DNA of 64,000 nt from Lewinellaceae bacterium (GCA_020636255.1 JACJYE010000001.1:611501-675500), one strand, 5' to 3'; positions 8,962 to 18,281 are shown, numbered from the stretch's first letter. The notes: a model not told the origin generated them from the sequence alone. Translations and numbers: made by a program.

Positions 8962-9416
8962 CGGGCCCCGAGAACGGTTGGTGGGAAGAGGACGAGCAGC
9001 CCATTTCCTTTCATGCTGAAGATATCAATTTCGAACTGGCAAGCCCCGAGGCCGTAGCACACTGGATACAGGCCGTCCTGGAACGTGAAGGCAAACAGCT
9101 GCAGCAACTCACCTATATATTCTGCAGCGATGAGTACCTCTACGAGATCAACCTCGAATACCTCGGCCACGACACGTATACCGATATCATTACCTTCCCT
9201 TATTCAGAACCTCCCGTCATTGAAGGAGACCTTTTTATCAGCATCGACCGGGTGCGGGAAAATGCCCAGGCGCTTGGCCTCCCTTTCGAACTGGAGCTTC
9301 GGCGTGTTATGATCCATGGTGTATTGCACCTTTGCGGATACCCGGACAAAACCCCGGAAGAATCGGCACGTATGCGGGCCAAAGAGGAAGAAGCGCTCGG
9401 GTACTGGGCGCAATAA
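8958..9416 (+). CDS. ybeY: rRNA maturation RNase YbeY
   Basis: 152 residues, the usual YbeY size. It carries the family segment DTYTDIITF at 72-80 and the metal-binding region beginning at His120 (HGVLHLCGYPD). YbeY is a metal-dependent endoribonuclease used in 16S rRNA 3'-end processing and ribosome quality control. The first two histidines (120, 124) are present, but the third ligand position of the usual HxxxHxxxxxH pattern is Asp130. From memory, many Bacteroidota YbeY proteins also have Asp here, so I do not read it as inactivation. Overlaps the preceding gene by 4 bp. Confidence 0.9.
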   Translation: MTGPENGWWEEDEQPISFHAEDINFELASPEAVAHWIQAVLEREGKQLQQLTYIFCSDEYLYEINLEYLGHDTYTDIITFPYSEPPVIEGDLFISIDRVRENAQALGLPFELELRRVMIHGVLHLCGYPDKTPEESARMRAKEEEALGYWAQ

Positions 9417-9504
9417 CACGTGCTTTTCTCCTTTCCATTTCATTATCAGCGAATAAGCATATATAAATTATATCGGAAAATATCCACATTTCCTAAAACC
9501 AGCC

Positions 9505-9512
9505 TACTTTTG
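9505..9512 (+). promoter_or_regulatory. -7 promoter element of the thr operon
   Basis: TACTTTTG matches the Bacteroidota -7 consensus TAnnTTTG exactly and is followed by CACC, as often seen. A leader of about 55 bases would precede the thrA ATG at 9575. I see no leader peptide rich in Thr/Ile codons and no attenuator hairpin. Confidence 0.5.
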
Positions 9513-9574
9513 CACCTTCGGCCAAGAGAGCCCTGCATCAGCCCTGACCAGCCTGTACAAAAATTTCGGGAAAC

Positions 9575-12031
9575 ATGAAAGTATTAAAATTTGGCGGCTC
9601 CTCCGTAGCCAAACCGGAGCGCATCCGTGGTATCGTTGACATCCTGAAAGGATATTACACCAGAGGGGAAAAATTTACGGTTGTCTTCTCTGCTTTTGGA
9701 GGCGTGACAGACGCCCTCATCGAAATGAGCGCCCTGGCGGCCAAAGGAGACGAGTCGTATCAGGCCCGGTTCGAGGCTTTCAGCCAACGGCACATGCAGG
9801 CCGCCGAGGAACTGCTGGAAGGAGAATACCTTAAAGCAGCCCTGCCGGAATTGCAACGCAACCACGATGTGTTGAAAAATCTGCTTTATGGTATTTTCCT
9901 CGTCAGAGAAGCTTCTGCCCGCACCATGGATTACGTGCTGAGCTTCGGTGAGCGCAATTCCGCTTTCCTCATTTCCCATGTACTCCGCCAGGGGGGCATC
10001 AATGCAGCCTATCTCGATTCCCGGAAGGTCGTGAAAACAGATAAGTCTTTTGGTTCTGCAAAAGTGGATTTCACCCAGACCTACGAAAAAATAAGAGAGT
10101 ATTATTCTCAAAATCCTGAAATTCAGATCGTTACAGGGTTTGTAGGAGCTACAAAAGGTGGGCTGACCACTACGCTGGGCCGCGGCGGGTCCGATTATAC
10201 GGCATCTTTGCTGGCCGCTGGCCTCAGTGCGAGCGTGATCGAGATATGGACCGATGTTGACGGCGTCCTGACAGCAGACCCCCGAAAAGTCAAGCGGGCG
10301 TTTACGATCCCAAGCATGACCTATGCAGAGGCCATGGAGATGTCGCATTTTGGCGCTAAGGTGATCTACCCGCCTACGCTCCAACCAGCACTGGCGCATA
10401 ATATTCCTCTTTATATTAAAAATACTTTTAATCCGAATTTTGAAGGTACATATATCTCGCATCAGGCAGAACCCGATGCGCATGCGGTAAAGGGGATCTC
10501 TTCCATCGGCAACGTAGCACTGCTCACCCTTTCGGGCAGCGGGCTCTTTGGCGTGCCGGGCATTGCCGGCCGTTTGTTTTCCTCGCTGGCTGATGGTGGT
10601 ATCAACGTCATCCTGATCACCCAGGGCTCATCGGAGCATTCTATCAGTTTCGCCATCCAGCCGAACATGGCTGTTAAAGCTAAGCGACGTGTGGAAACTG
10701 AGTTTGAATACGAGATCAGCATGGGCATCGTCGACCCGGTGAAGATCGAGGAAGACCTTTCGGTCGTTGCCATTATCGGAGAGAACATGCGGTACCAACC
10801 CGGGATTGCCGGCCGCTTGTTCCAGGCACTGGGCAAGAACGGTATCAACGCGGTCGCTATCGCTCAGGGCTCATCGGAGCTCAATATATCTGTTGTGATC
10901 AACCGGGCTGATGAGGCCAAGGCGCTCAATGCTCTGCACGAAGCGTTCTTCTTATCCGATACGAAAGAACTCCATCTTTTTATGGTCGGCGTAGGGCTCA
11001 TCGGCAGTACGTTTATCAACCAGGTGCGCAAACAGGGCCGCTTCCTGAAAGAGAAGCGCGGTTTGGAGATACGCATCGTTGGCCTGGCGAACAGCCGCAA
11101 GATGCTGCTCGATGAAAACGGGATCGGCCTCGCTGATTGGCAAGAACGGCTTGATGGATCCGGCTCAGAAATGGACGTTGCGATATTTATTGGAAAGATG
11201 AAGGAGATGAACCTCTCCAATACCATTTTCATTGATAATACCGCCAGCGAGAAGATCTCCAATTATTACGAATCGATCCTGGATTCCAGCATATCGATCT
11301 CGACCCCCAATAAGATTGCTACTTCTTCGGCCTATTTACAATACCAGCGGCTGAAGGCTATTTCCGCTAAGCGCGGCGTGCAGTTCTTGTATGAGACCAA
11401 CGTCGGGGCCGGGTTGCCGGTGATCTCGACCCTGAACGACCTGATCAATAGTGGCGATCGGATACTGAAGATCGAGGGGGTTTTGTCGGGGTCGCTTTCC
11501 TATATCTTTAATTCGTTCCAGCCGGGTACTTCCTTTAGCGCGATCGTCGCCAAAGCCAGGGAGTTGGGGTATACCGAACCAGACCCGAGGGTCGACCTGA
11601 ATGGCGTTGATGTGCGGCGTAAGTTGGTCATACTGGCCCGGGAGACGGGCCTTGCGTTGGAAACTAAAGAAGTAACAATAGAAAACCTACTGCCTGAGGC
11701 TTGCCGGCAGGCGGATAGCGTAGAAGTTTTTTTTGATGAACTCGCCAAAGCCGATGCTTATTTCAATGAGCTCCTGGACGATGCGATCGCCCAGGAGAAA
11801 GTACTGCGGTTCGTTGCCCGTCTGGAAAACGGCCAGGCGAGTATAGGCCTGCAGCAGGTGGGGCCGGCTCATCCCTTTTACGCTTTGAGTGGGAGCGACA
11901 ATATGATCATTTTTACGACGGAGCGGTATAAGGACTGCCCCCTGGTCGTGCGCGGCCCGGGCGCCGGTGCGGAAGTGACCGCGGCCGGAGTATTCGCTGA
12001 GATCATCACGATCGGAAACTTTCTAAAATGA
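9575..12031 (+). CDS. thrA: bifunctional aspartokinase / homoserine dehydrogenase I
   Basis: 818 residues, the standard length of the fused enzyme. It starts with the aspartokinase signature MKVLKFGGSSVAKPERI. The kinase domain spans about 1-295. Two ACT repeats follow (about 310-385 and 395-460), each containing PGIAGRLF; in this family they bind threonine for feedback inhibition. The homoserine dehydrogenase part begins near 466 with the NAD(P)-binding segment FMVGVGLIGS and runs to the C-terminus. The enzyme catalyses the first and third steps from aspartate to threonine. Its last 4 bases overlap thrB, so it leads a tight thrABC operon. Confidence 0.95.
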   Translation: MKVLKFGGSSVAKPERIRGIVDILKGYYTRGEKFTVVFSAFGGVTDALIEMSALAAKGDESYQARFEAFSQRHMQAAEELLEGEYLKAALPELQRNHDVLKNLLYGIFLVREASARTMDYVLSFGERNSAFLISHVLRQGGINAAYLDSRKVVKTDKSFGSAKVDFTQTYEKIREYYSQNPEIQIVTGFVGATKGGLTTTLGRGGSDYTASLLAAGLSASVIEIWTDVDGVLTADPRKVKRAFTIPSMTYAEAMEMSHFGAKVIYPPTLQPALAHNIPLYIKNTFNPNFEGTYISHQAEPDAHAVKGISSIGNVALLTLSGSGLFGVPGIAGRLFSSLADGGINVILITQGSSEHSISFAIQPNMAVKAKRRVETEFEYEISMGIVDPVKIEEDLSVVAIIGENMRYQPGIAGRLFQALGKNGINAVAIAQGSSELNISVVINRADEAKALNALHEAFFLSDTKELHLFMVGVGLIGSTFINQVRKQGRFLKEKRGLEIRIVGLANSRKMLLDENGIGLADWQERLDGSGSEMDVAIFIGKMKEMNLSNTIFIDNTASEKISNYYESILDSSISISTPNKIATSSAYLQYQRLKAISAKRGVQFLYETNVGAGLPVISTLNDLINSGDRILKIEGVLSGSLSYIFNSFQPGTSFSAIVAKARELGYTEPDPRVDLNGVDVRRKLVILARETGLALETKEVTIENLLPEACRQADSVEVFFDELAKADAYFNELLDDAIAQEKVLRFVARLENGQASIGLQQVGPAHPFYALSGSDNMIIFTTERYKDCPLVVRGPGAGAEVTAAGVFAEIITIGNFLK

Positions 12032-12963
12032 TGAATGCAGGAATTAAAGTATTTGCCCCCGCAACGGTGGCCAACGTCGCTGTGGGCTTCGATATTTTAG
12101 GTTTTGCGCTGGACCGGCCAGGTGATGAGATCATTACCCGGTTCTCAGACATGCCTGGCCTGCGCATCACGAAGATCACAGGGTGTAATGGAAAGCTGCC
12201 TTATGAGGTGGGAAAAAATACCGCCGGTGTCGCCGCATTGCGCTTGTTGGAGCATTTGGGAGAAAGGGAGCGTGGCATTGAAATGGAGATACACAAGAAG
12301 ATGCCATTCGGGAGTGGGCTGGGGTCCAGTGCCGCCAGTGCTGCTGCTGCTGTTGTGGCCGTGAACGAGCTTTTGGGCAGGCCTTTGGAAAAGCGGGGCT
12401 TGTTACCTTTTGCCGTATTGGGCGAGCAGGCTGCCGATGGGGCTTACCATGCCGACAACGTGGCCCCTTCACTCCTTGGGGGTATGGTGCTGATACGCAG
12501 TAACCGGGAATTGGATGTGCACCGTTTGCACACTCCGCAGGGTTTGCATGCGACTGTAGCTTACCCTCACGTTGAGATATTGACCAAAGATGCGCGAAAC
12601 GTGCTGAGCTCAACCCTTACCCTCGAGCAGCACATAGAGCAGTCGGGCAACCTGGCCGGCTTACTTGTTGGGATGTATACTTCAGACCTCGAACTGATCG
12701 GCCGTTCTTTGAATGACGTTCTTATAGAACCGCAGCGGGCCCGGTTGATCCCCCATTTTTACAAGGTTAAAGAAGCTGCGCTGGAAGCAGGAGCACTGGG
12801 GTGTAGTATTTCCGGCGCCGGGCCGTCCATATTTGCGCTGTGCGCTAATGCCGGCATTGCCGAAGAAGCCGGAACGCACATGCAGCGCATGTTTTCCGAT
12901 AACGGTATTCCCAGTGACCTGTTCATTTCACCGATCAATCAGGAAGGAGCAATAAAATTATAA
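12028..12963 (+). CDS. thrB: homoserine kinase
   Basis: 311 residues of the GHMP kinase family. The N-terminal VFAPATVANVAVGFD segment (about 8-22), the ATP-binding glycine/serine loop MPFGSGLGSSAASA (near 92-105) and the C-terminal GCSISGAGPSIFAL motif (near 258-271) are all intact. It phosphorylates L-homoserine to O-phosphohomoserine, the substrate of ThrC encoded next door. The start overlaps the thrA stop by 4 bp and thrC begins 5 bp after its stop, consistent with one polycistronic message. Confidence 0.95.
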   Translation: MMNAGIKVFAPATVANVAVGFDILGFALDRPGDEIITRFSDMPGLRITKITGCNGKLPYEVGKNTAGVAALRLLEHLGERERGIEMEIHKKMPFGSGLGSSAASAAAAVVAVNELLGRPLEKRGLLPFAVLGEQAADGAYHADNVAPSLLGGMVLIRSNRELDVHRLHTPQGLHATVAYPHVEILTKDARNVLSSTLTLEQHIEQSGNLAGLLVGMYTSDLELIGRSLNDVLIEPQRARLIPHFYKVKEAALEAGALGCSISGAGPSIFALCANAGIAEEAGTHMQRMFSDNGIPSDLFISPINQEGAIKL

Positions 12964-12968
12964 ACGCC

Positions 12969-14288
12969 ATGAAGCTGTATAGCACGAAAAACAAAGGTAA
13001 GCTGGCGAGCCTGAAAGAAGCCGTGCTCAAAGGTTTGCCCGAAGATAATGGCCTGTATATGCCGGTGGAAATACCCCGGCTCCCCTCCGGATTTTTGGCC
13101 AACCTTAAACAGCATAGCTTTCAGGATATTGCTTTTACGGTTTCGAGCACCCTTTTGCAAGGTGTTATACCGGAGGCAGGGTTGCAGCAGATCGTATCCG
13201 AATCCATTAACTTTCCGGCGCCAGTGGTGCGTCTGGATGATGATAAATATGTGCTGGAACTTTTTCACGGCCCATCCCTGGCGTTTAAGGATTTTGGAGC
13301 CCGGTTCATGGCCCGGCTTATGAGCTATTTCAACCAGGGTGAAGCGCAGGAACTGTATATATTGGTGGCTACTTCTGGCGACACCGGCGGTGCGGTTGCG
13401 TCCGGGTTTTACCAGGCGCCGGGTATTCGCGTAGTCATCCTCTACCCTTCCGGCAAAGTTTCGATGCTACAGGAAAAGCAGCTGACGACACTGGGGCATA
13501 ACGTCACCGCATTAGAAGTGGATGGCACCTTTGACGACTGCCAGGATATGGTAAAACAAGCCTTTCTGGATCCGGAGCTGGCCCGGTATATTCGGCTTTC
13601 CTCTGCGAATTCCATCAATATAGCCCGGCTTATTCCACAGGCTTTTTATTATTTCGAGGCATACAAACAACTACCTGATGACGGGCGGGAAACCGTATTC
13701 TGTGTGCCGAGCGGCAATTTCGGCAACCTCACAGCCGGCCTGTTAGCACAACAAATGGGGCTACCGGTATCGCATTTCATTGCAGGAACCAATATCAATG
13801 ATGTCGTTCCTGCTTATCTGTCCTCCGGTTTGTATTCCCCCCGCCCTTCCATCCGTACCCTTAGCAATGCTATGGACGTTGGAAATCCATCTAATTTTGC
13901 CCGTATGCTGGATCTGTTCGCAGGTTCAGGCGAAGGTTCCACGTGGAACAATATGCATGAAGCTATTAGTGGTTTTGCATTTACGGATACCCAAACCAGG
14001 GCAGCTGTGGTGGAGGTGTACGACAAATACGGCTATGTGATCGACCCCCATGGCGCTGTTGGTTATCTGGCACTTAAAACGTACCAGCAATCGAACTCCA
14101 ATACCAGAGGTGTGATTCTGGAAACAGCCCACCCTTCTAAATTCCTGGATGACATGGAGGATATTCTAGGCTGTGCAATAGAAATACCACAACGGCTGGC
14201 CGTGTTGGCAGAACGCGAAAAAGAAGCAGTGTTGATGCCCAACGATTATCCGGCTTTAAAGCGGTGGCTGCTTGATTCTTTGCATTAA
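12969..14288 (+). CDS. thrC: threonine synthase
   Basis: 439 residues. The N-terminus (MKLYSTKNKGKLASLKEAV) and the pyridoxal-phosphate segment SLAFKDFGARF, with Lys107 as the Schiff-base lysine, identify threonine synthase of the long subfamily. VATSGDTGGAV is the usual phosphate-cup/PLP loop. It converts O-phosphohomoserine to threonine and completes the operon. An unusual feature is that codons for GSTWNN (about 323-328) contain a near-perfect ParB-binding palindrome (13935-13950), and a perfect one lies just after the stop codon. Confidence 0.95.
   Translation: MKLYSTKNKGKLASLKEAVLKGLPEDNGLYMPVEIPRLPSGFLANLKQHSFQDIAFTVSSTLLQGVIPEAGLQQIVSESINFPAPVVRLDDDKYVLELFHGPSLAFKDFGARFMARLMSYFNQGEAQELYILVATSGDTGGAVASGFYQAPGIRVVILYPSGKVSMLQEKQLTTLGHNVTALEVDGTFDDCQDMVKQAFLDPELARYIRLSSANSINIARLIPQAFYYFEAYKQLPDDGRETVFCVPSGNFGNLTAGLLAQQMGLPVSHFIAGTNINDVVPAYLSSGLYSPRPSIRTLSNAMDVGNPSNFARMLDLFAGSGEGSTWNNMHEAISGFAFTDTQTRAAVVEVYDKYGYVIDPHGAVGYLALKTYQQSNSNTRGVILETAHPSKFLDDMEDILGCAIEIPQRLAVLAEREKEAVLMPNDYPALKRWLLDSLH
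13935..13950. promoter_or_regulatory. parS-like ParB binding site inside thrC
   Basis: The 16 bases GGTTCCACGTGGAACA match the parS variant TGTTCCACGTGGAACA at 15 of 16 positions and contain the full 14-bp palindrome. The site sits inside the thrC reading frame. Another, perfect site lies 364 bp downstream, and clustering of sites is typical of chromosomal centromere regions bound by ParB. Confidence 0.7.
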
Positions 14289-14294
14289 GCGCGT

Positions 14295-14318
14295 CGAATG
14301 TTCCACGTGGAACATTCG
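14295..14318. promoter_or_regulatory. parS site (perfect palindrome) after thrC
   Basis: A perfect 24-bp palindrome whose centre, 14299-14314, is TGTTCCACGTGGAACA, identical to the parS form known from Pseudomonas and close to the general consensus TGTTTCACGTGAAACA. It begins 6 bases after the thrC stop codon. Chromosomal parS sites usually lie within a fraction of the genome around oriC, so the window is probably origin-proximal (inference). Confidence 0.8.
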
Positions 14319-14418
14319 TGTACCTTAGGCTTCTGCTTATTGAGCTGTGTGATTTTCTTTGCCAGCCAGGCTTATCTTTTTGTAACTTAGTTTTTTTGAA
14401 CACCATAAAAAGGATGCC

Positions 14419-16767
14419 ATGTTTAGAAAGCAACTATTGCTGCTGGCTTGCCTGTGGATAGGTATAGGTGGGCTGGCCGCGCAGGATGCTCCCAAAGCGG
14501 CGGACAAATTCGCCCAATTGTACGAAGAGTTGCCTACACCCAACGTCTACCGCACCGCAGCCGGAGCTCCGGGCCATGAGTATTGGCAACAGAAAGCTGA
14601 CTACAAGATCACGGTTGAACTGGATGATGATAACCAGCGGATTTTTGGACAGGAGACGATTATTTATCACAATAATTCTCCCGATGCCCTGGAGTACCTG
14701 TGGGTCCAGCTGGACCAAAATGTCAGGGCTAAAGATTCCGATACCTATAAGACAAGCCCCGGTAAAATGGAAGGACGGATGAGCCTTGGCGAACTGCAGC
14801 AGCTCAGCCCTTCTTTTGATGGGGGATATAAGCTGGAGTACGTTCGGGATATGGCTGGTAAAGAGTTGCCCCATACGGTTGTAAAAACAATGATGCGGGT
14901 CGAAATGCCCGCCCCGCTTCCACCGGGAAGCCAGTTTAGTTTTCAGGTGAAATGGTGGTACAATATCAACGACCGGATGAAGATCGGTGGGCGGTCGGGT
15001 TACGAATACTTCGAAGAAGATGATAACTACCTCTATACTATCGCACAGTTCTTTCCCCGTATGGCCGTATACAACGACGTGGATGGATGGCAGAATAAAC
15101 AATTTTTGGGCAGAGGTGAATTTACCTTGCCTTTCGGCGATTATGAAGTAGCCGTGACGGTGCCCGCCGACCACTTTGTTGCGGCTACAGGACAGCTGCA
15201 AAACCCGGATAAAGTACTCTCGCGCCAGCAACAGGAGCGGCTGGCAAAGGCCCGTAAAGAACGAACCACCCCTGTTCTGATCGTGACGGAAGAAGAAGCC
15301 CGTGGTAACGAAAAGGAAAAATCCCGGGATAAAAAGACCTGGGTTTTTAAAGCTGAGAACGTTCGGGATTTCGCTTTCGCATCATCCCGCAAGTTCATCT
15401 GGGATGCTATGGGGGTAGAAATGAGCAATGGACAAGTGACGATGGCCATGTCGATGTACCCCAAGGAAGGTAACCCGCTATGGGGGCAGTATTCTACCAA
15501 AGTGGTGGCCCATACGCTGAGGTGGTATGCGCACTATACCTTTGACTATCCCTATCCTGTCGCCTGGTCTATCAATGCCGACCGGATAGGCATGGAGTAC
15601 CCCATGATCTGCTTTAACTTCGGTAGGCCGGAAAAAGACGGGACCTATTCGGAAAGGACTAAATACGGAATGATCGGGGTGGTGATCCATGAAGTAGGCC
15701 ATAACTTCTTCCCCATGATCGTAAATTCGGATGAAAGGCAGTGGACCTGGATGGATGAAGGGCTCAACTCTTTTGTGCAATACCTCACAGAGCAACAATG
15801 GGAACGCGACTTTCCATCCCGCCGCGGGCCAGCCTATAAGATCACCGATTATATGGGTGGCGATAAAAACGGCATGGTGCCCATAATGACCAATTCGGAA
15901 TCACTGCTCCAATTTGGAAATAACGCTTATGGCAAACCGGCCACTGCTCTGAACATCCTCCGGGAAACCGTTATGGGAAGAGGCCTTTTTGACTACGCAT
16001 TCAAAACATACGCTAACCGCTGGAAATTTAAACATCCTTCTCCTGCCGATTTTTTCCGGACGATGGAAGATGCTTCAGCCATAGACCTTGACTGGTTTTG
16101 GCGCGGGTGGTTCTATACGACCGATCATGTCGATATCGCCCTCGAAGATGTTAAATGGTACCAGCTCGACTCCAAAGACCCGGAAGTAGAAAAACTCCTG
16201 GCTAAACAGGAAGAGGCGCAGGCCCCGCGTTACATCAGTAGTATCCGCAATGAAAAAGAGATCGCACACACCCAGGATGAGAAAGACCCTGCCGTGCGCG
16301 ATTTTTATTCTACGTACGACCCTCTGCAGGTGAGTATTCTCGATAAGGAAGATTATCAGAAATATCTGGGCAAACTGACGGAAGCAGAGAAACAAATTCT
16401 GACAGCAGGGAAAAACTTTTATGAACTGAGTTTTCGCAATATCGGCGGACTGGTCATGCCCTTATTGCTTCGCTTTGAATATGTGGACGGAACAGCGGAA
16501 GACTTTAACATCCCGGCAGAGATATGGCGCCAAAACAGCGAGCAGGTGAGCAAAGTCTTCGTAACGGATAAAGAGGTTAGACAGATCGTGCTCGACCCGT
16601 ACCTGGAAACTGCCGATACGGATACAGGCAACAACTACTTCCCGAACCGGCAGCAGATCAACCGCTTCGAATTGTTCCGGAAGCGGAATGAACGTTGGGA
16701 CGAAGAGGGAGAGAATCCCATGCAGCGGGCCCGCCGGGCTAAAGCACATGGCGACGGTACGAATTAA
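14419..16767 (+). CDS. M1-like (gluzincin) metallopeptidase, exported
   Basis: 782 residues. The signal peptide (about 1-22, ending GLAAQ) directs export. The zinc motif is HEVGH at 424-428 with Glu447 as third ligand (HExxH-x18-E), and the segment RQWTWMDEGLNSFVQY fits M1-like peptidases. The classic GAMEN sequence is replaced by a GMEYPMICF-type segment, so it belongs to a divergent M1 branch that is common in Bacteroidota and whose exopeptidase specificity is uncertain. The C-terminal half (about 560-782) has no sorting domain, suggesting a periplasmic location. It is probably monocistronic, since a strong terminator follows at 16794-16828. Confidence 0.85.
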   Translation: MFRKQLLLLACLWIGIGGLAAQDAPKAADKFAQLYEELPTPNVYRTAAGAPGHEYWQQKADYKITVELDDDNQRIFGQETIIYHNNSPDALEYLWVQLDQNVRAKDSDTYKTSPGKMEGRMSLGELQQLSPSFDGGYKLEYVRDMAGKELPHTVVKTMMRVEMPAPLPPGSQFSFQVKWWYNINDRMKIGGRSGYEYFEEDDNYLYTIAQFFPRMAVYNDVDGWQNKQFLGRGEFTLPFGDYEVAVTVPADHFVAATGQLQNPDKVLSRQQQERLAKARKERTTPVLIVTEEEARGNEKEKSRDKKTWVFKAENVRDFAFASSRKFIWDAMGVEMSNGQVTMAMSMYPKEGNPLWGQYSTKVVAHTLRWYAHYTFDYPYPVAWSINADRIGMEYPMICFNFGRPEKDGTYSERTKYGMIGVVIHEVGHNFFPMIVNSDERQWTWMDEGLNSFVQYLTEQQWERDFPSRRGPAYKITDYMGGDKNGMVPIMTNSESLLQFGNNAYGKPATALNILRETVMGRGLFDYAFKTYANRWKFKHPSPADFFRTMEDASAIDLDWFWRGWFYTTDHVDIALEDVKWYQLDSKDPEVEKLLAKQEEAQAPRYISSIRNEKEIAHTQDEKDPAVRDFYSTYDPLQVSILDKEDYQKYLGKLTEAEKQILTAGKNFYELSFRNIGGLVMPLLLRFEYVDGTAEDFNIPAEIWRQNSEQVSKVFVTDKEVRQIVLDPYLETADTDTGNNYFPNRQQINRFELFRKRNERWDEEGENPMQRARRAKAHGDGTN

Positions 16768-16793
16768 TCTCGAATAAGAGCCGCTGGAGGAAA

Positions 16794-16828
16794 GCCGCTA
16801 CCGGACAGAGGCCCGGTAGCGGCTTTTT
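16794..16828 (+). terminator. rho-independent terminator of the M1-like peptidase gene
   Basis: Perfect 11-bp arms GCCGCTACCGG and CCGGTAGCGGC are separated by 8 bases and followed by five T residues, 27 bases after the stop codon. Confidence 0.85.
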
Positions 16829-17151
16829 CCTTCCAGAAGTTAAAAACAGGGCTGAGAATGGATCGGCATCCCCCTTTTTCCGGGAATGAAAAGTATTCAA
16901 GGAATAGCTGAATGTCTCTGGATTAAGGTATTGTTTATCAGTGCTTTACAGTTCAAACAAAAAGGCGGTTTATTTGTAAAAATAGTGTTATCGACGTAGT
17001 TGAAGGCCCTGAGATTTACGTAAATTTTTCCGCCCTGTACCTTGGCACGTACGCAGGAAAAACAGAGGCCTTATTTTTGACGTTAAAAAGGTGCGCAAAA
17101 GCATTCTCTTTTCGGTTGGGCGGCTTGCTTACATGAGATGTGATTTTTCCG

Positions 17152-17159
17152 TATTTTTG
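17152..17159 (+). promoter_or_regulatory. -7 promoter element of the mvaD-rhodanese-spt group
   Basis: TATTTTTG matches TAnnTTTG and is followed by CGGCG. The ATG at 17181 is 21 bases downstream, giving a very short leader. The nearest upstream TTG (17125-17127) is somewhat too far, so only the -7 box is convincing. Confidence 0.45.
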
Positions 17160-17180
17160 CGGCGCTGAAATAAGAGCTAT

Positions 17181-18275
17181 ATGGCAATAGATTACATTAA
17201 CCCGAAACTGGTTGTCGACACCAGCAAGGTCGAACCAGGAAAGTTTGCCTGGCGCAGCCCTTCCAATCTGGCCATTATCAAATACTGGGGTAAACATGGC
17301 CGGCAATTACCCCGAAACCCTTCCATCAGCTTTACGCTTGAAAACGCCTATACCGATACGGAATTGGAGTACCTGCCCAGGAAGGGAGCGGACCAGCAGA
17401 ATATCGAACTGGAGTTTTATTTCGAAGGGCAGCTCAATCCTGCTTTTGGGGGCAAGGCCCAAAAATTCCTGGAGGGCGTATCGGACATCTTTCCCTTCCT
17501 TCGGCAATTCCGGCTGGTGGCCAGGTCTACCAACTCATTTCCCCATTCATCGGGTATTGCATCCTCCGCGTCGGGTATGAGTGCCCTGGCCCTTTGCCTG
17601 TGCTCTATGGAAGACCATCTGTTTGGCACATTGGAAGATGATGACGCTTTTCGCCAAAAGGCGTCGTTTGTCGCGCGTTTGGGTTCGGGCAGTGCTTGCC
17701 GATCAATATTTGCCGGCCTGGCCGTCTGGGGCGAAATGGGCGAGATCGCTGGCTCTTCCGATCTATATGCAGTTCCTTTTGAAGACGAGGTACATGAGGT
17801 GTTCAAAACCTATAACGATGCGATACTGATCGTGAGCAAAGGCGAGAAGCAGGTTTCCAGCCGGGCCGGGCACGCGCTTATGGATGACAACCCTTACGCG
17901 GAAAGCCGTTACCTTCAGGCGCGACAGCGCTTCCACAATCTGCTCGGCCCGCTCCGAACGGGTGATGTGGAAAGTTTTGGCCAACTGCTGGAAGCGGAAG
18001 CGATGGCTTTGCATGCACTGATGATGGCTTCGAGCCCGCCTTACATCCTGCTCAAACCGAACAGCCTGGTGCTGATCGAGAAGGTCCGTGATTTTCGGGT
18101 GTCAACAGGGCACCCCTTGTATTTCAGCCTCGATGCAGGCCCAAACCTGCACTTGTTATACCCTGATGCTATCAAAGGGCCTGTTGAGGATTTTATAAAA
18201 AATGAACTTCTGGCTTACTGTGAAGGTGGCCAGTGGATAGCCGACCGCGTCGGAAAGGGGCCCCTGCAATTGTAA
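17181..18275 (+). CDS. mvaD: diphosphomevalonate decarboxylase
   Basis: 364 residues of the GHMP fold. The N-terminal signature APSNLAIIKYWGK-like segment is present as SPSNLAIIKYWGKHG, followed by RNPSISFTL. The phosphate-binding region FPHSSGIASSASGMSALAL, the GSGSACRSIF loop and the catalytic Asp318 in LDAGPNLHLL are intact. The enzyme decarboxylates mevalonate diphosphate to isopentenyl diphosphate, so this organism makes isoprenoids by the mevalonate route, as Saprospiria-type Bacteroidota do. The rhodanese gene starts 6 bp after the stop. Other mevalonate genes are not in the window. Confidence 0.9.
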   Translation: MAIDYINPKLVVDTSKVEPGKFAWRSPSNLAIIKYWGKHGRQLPRNPSISFTLENAYTDTELEYLPRKGADQQNIELEFYFEGQLNPAFGGKAQKFLEGVSDIFPFLRQFRLVARSTNSFPHSSGIASSASGMSALALCLCSMEDHLFGTLEDDDAFRQKASFVARLGSGSACRSIFAGLAVWGEMGEIAGSSDLYAVPFEDEVHEVFKTYNDAILIVSKGEKQVSSRAGHALMDDNPYAESRYLQARQRFHNLLGPLRTGDVESFGQLLEAEAMALHALMMASSPPYILLKPNSLVLIEKVRDFRVSTGHPLYFSLDAGPNLHLLYPDAIKGPVEDFIKNELLAYCEGGQWIADRVGKGPLQL

Positions 18276-18281
18276 AGGATC

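Larger units (their letters stand above)
16768..17180. other. intergenic region, 413 bp
   Basis: It contains the terminator at 16794-16828, an AT-rich stretch with a 12-bp palindrome ATTTACGTAAAT (17014-17025) of unknown meaning, and the mvaD -7 element at 17152-17159. No gene or RNA is recognisable between 16830 and 17150. Confidence 0.6.

Noticed and set aside
14450..14460. Near-match to a DnaA box (TGTGGATAG)
   Set aside because: One mismatch, isolated, and inside the peptidase coding sequence; no cluster of boxes or AT-rich unwinding region to support an origin here.
17014..17025. 12-bp palindrome ATTTACGTAAAT in the gap before mvaD
   Set aside because: Too short and AT-rich to separate from chance; no second copy seen near the promoter.
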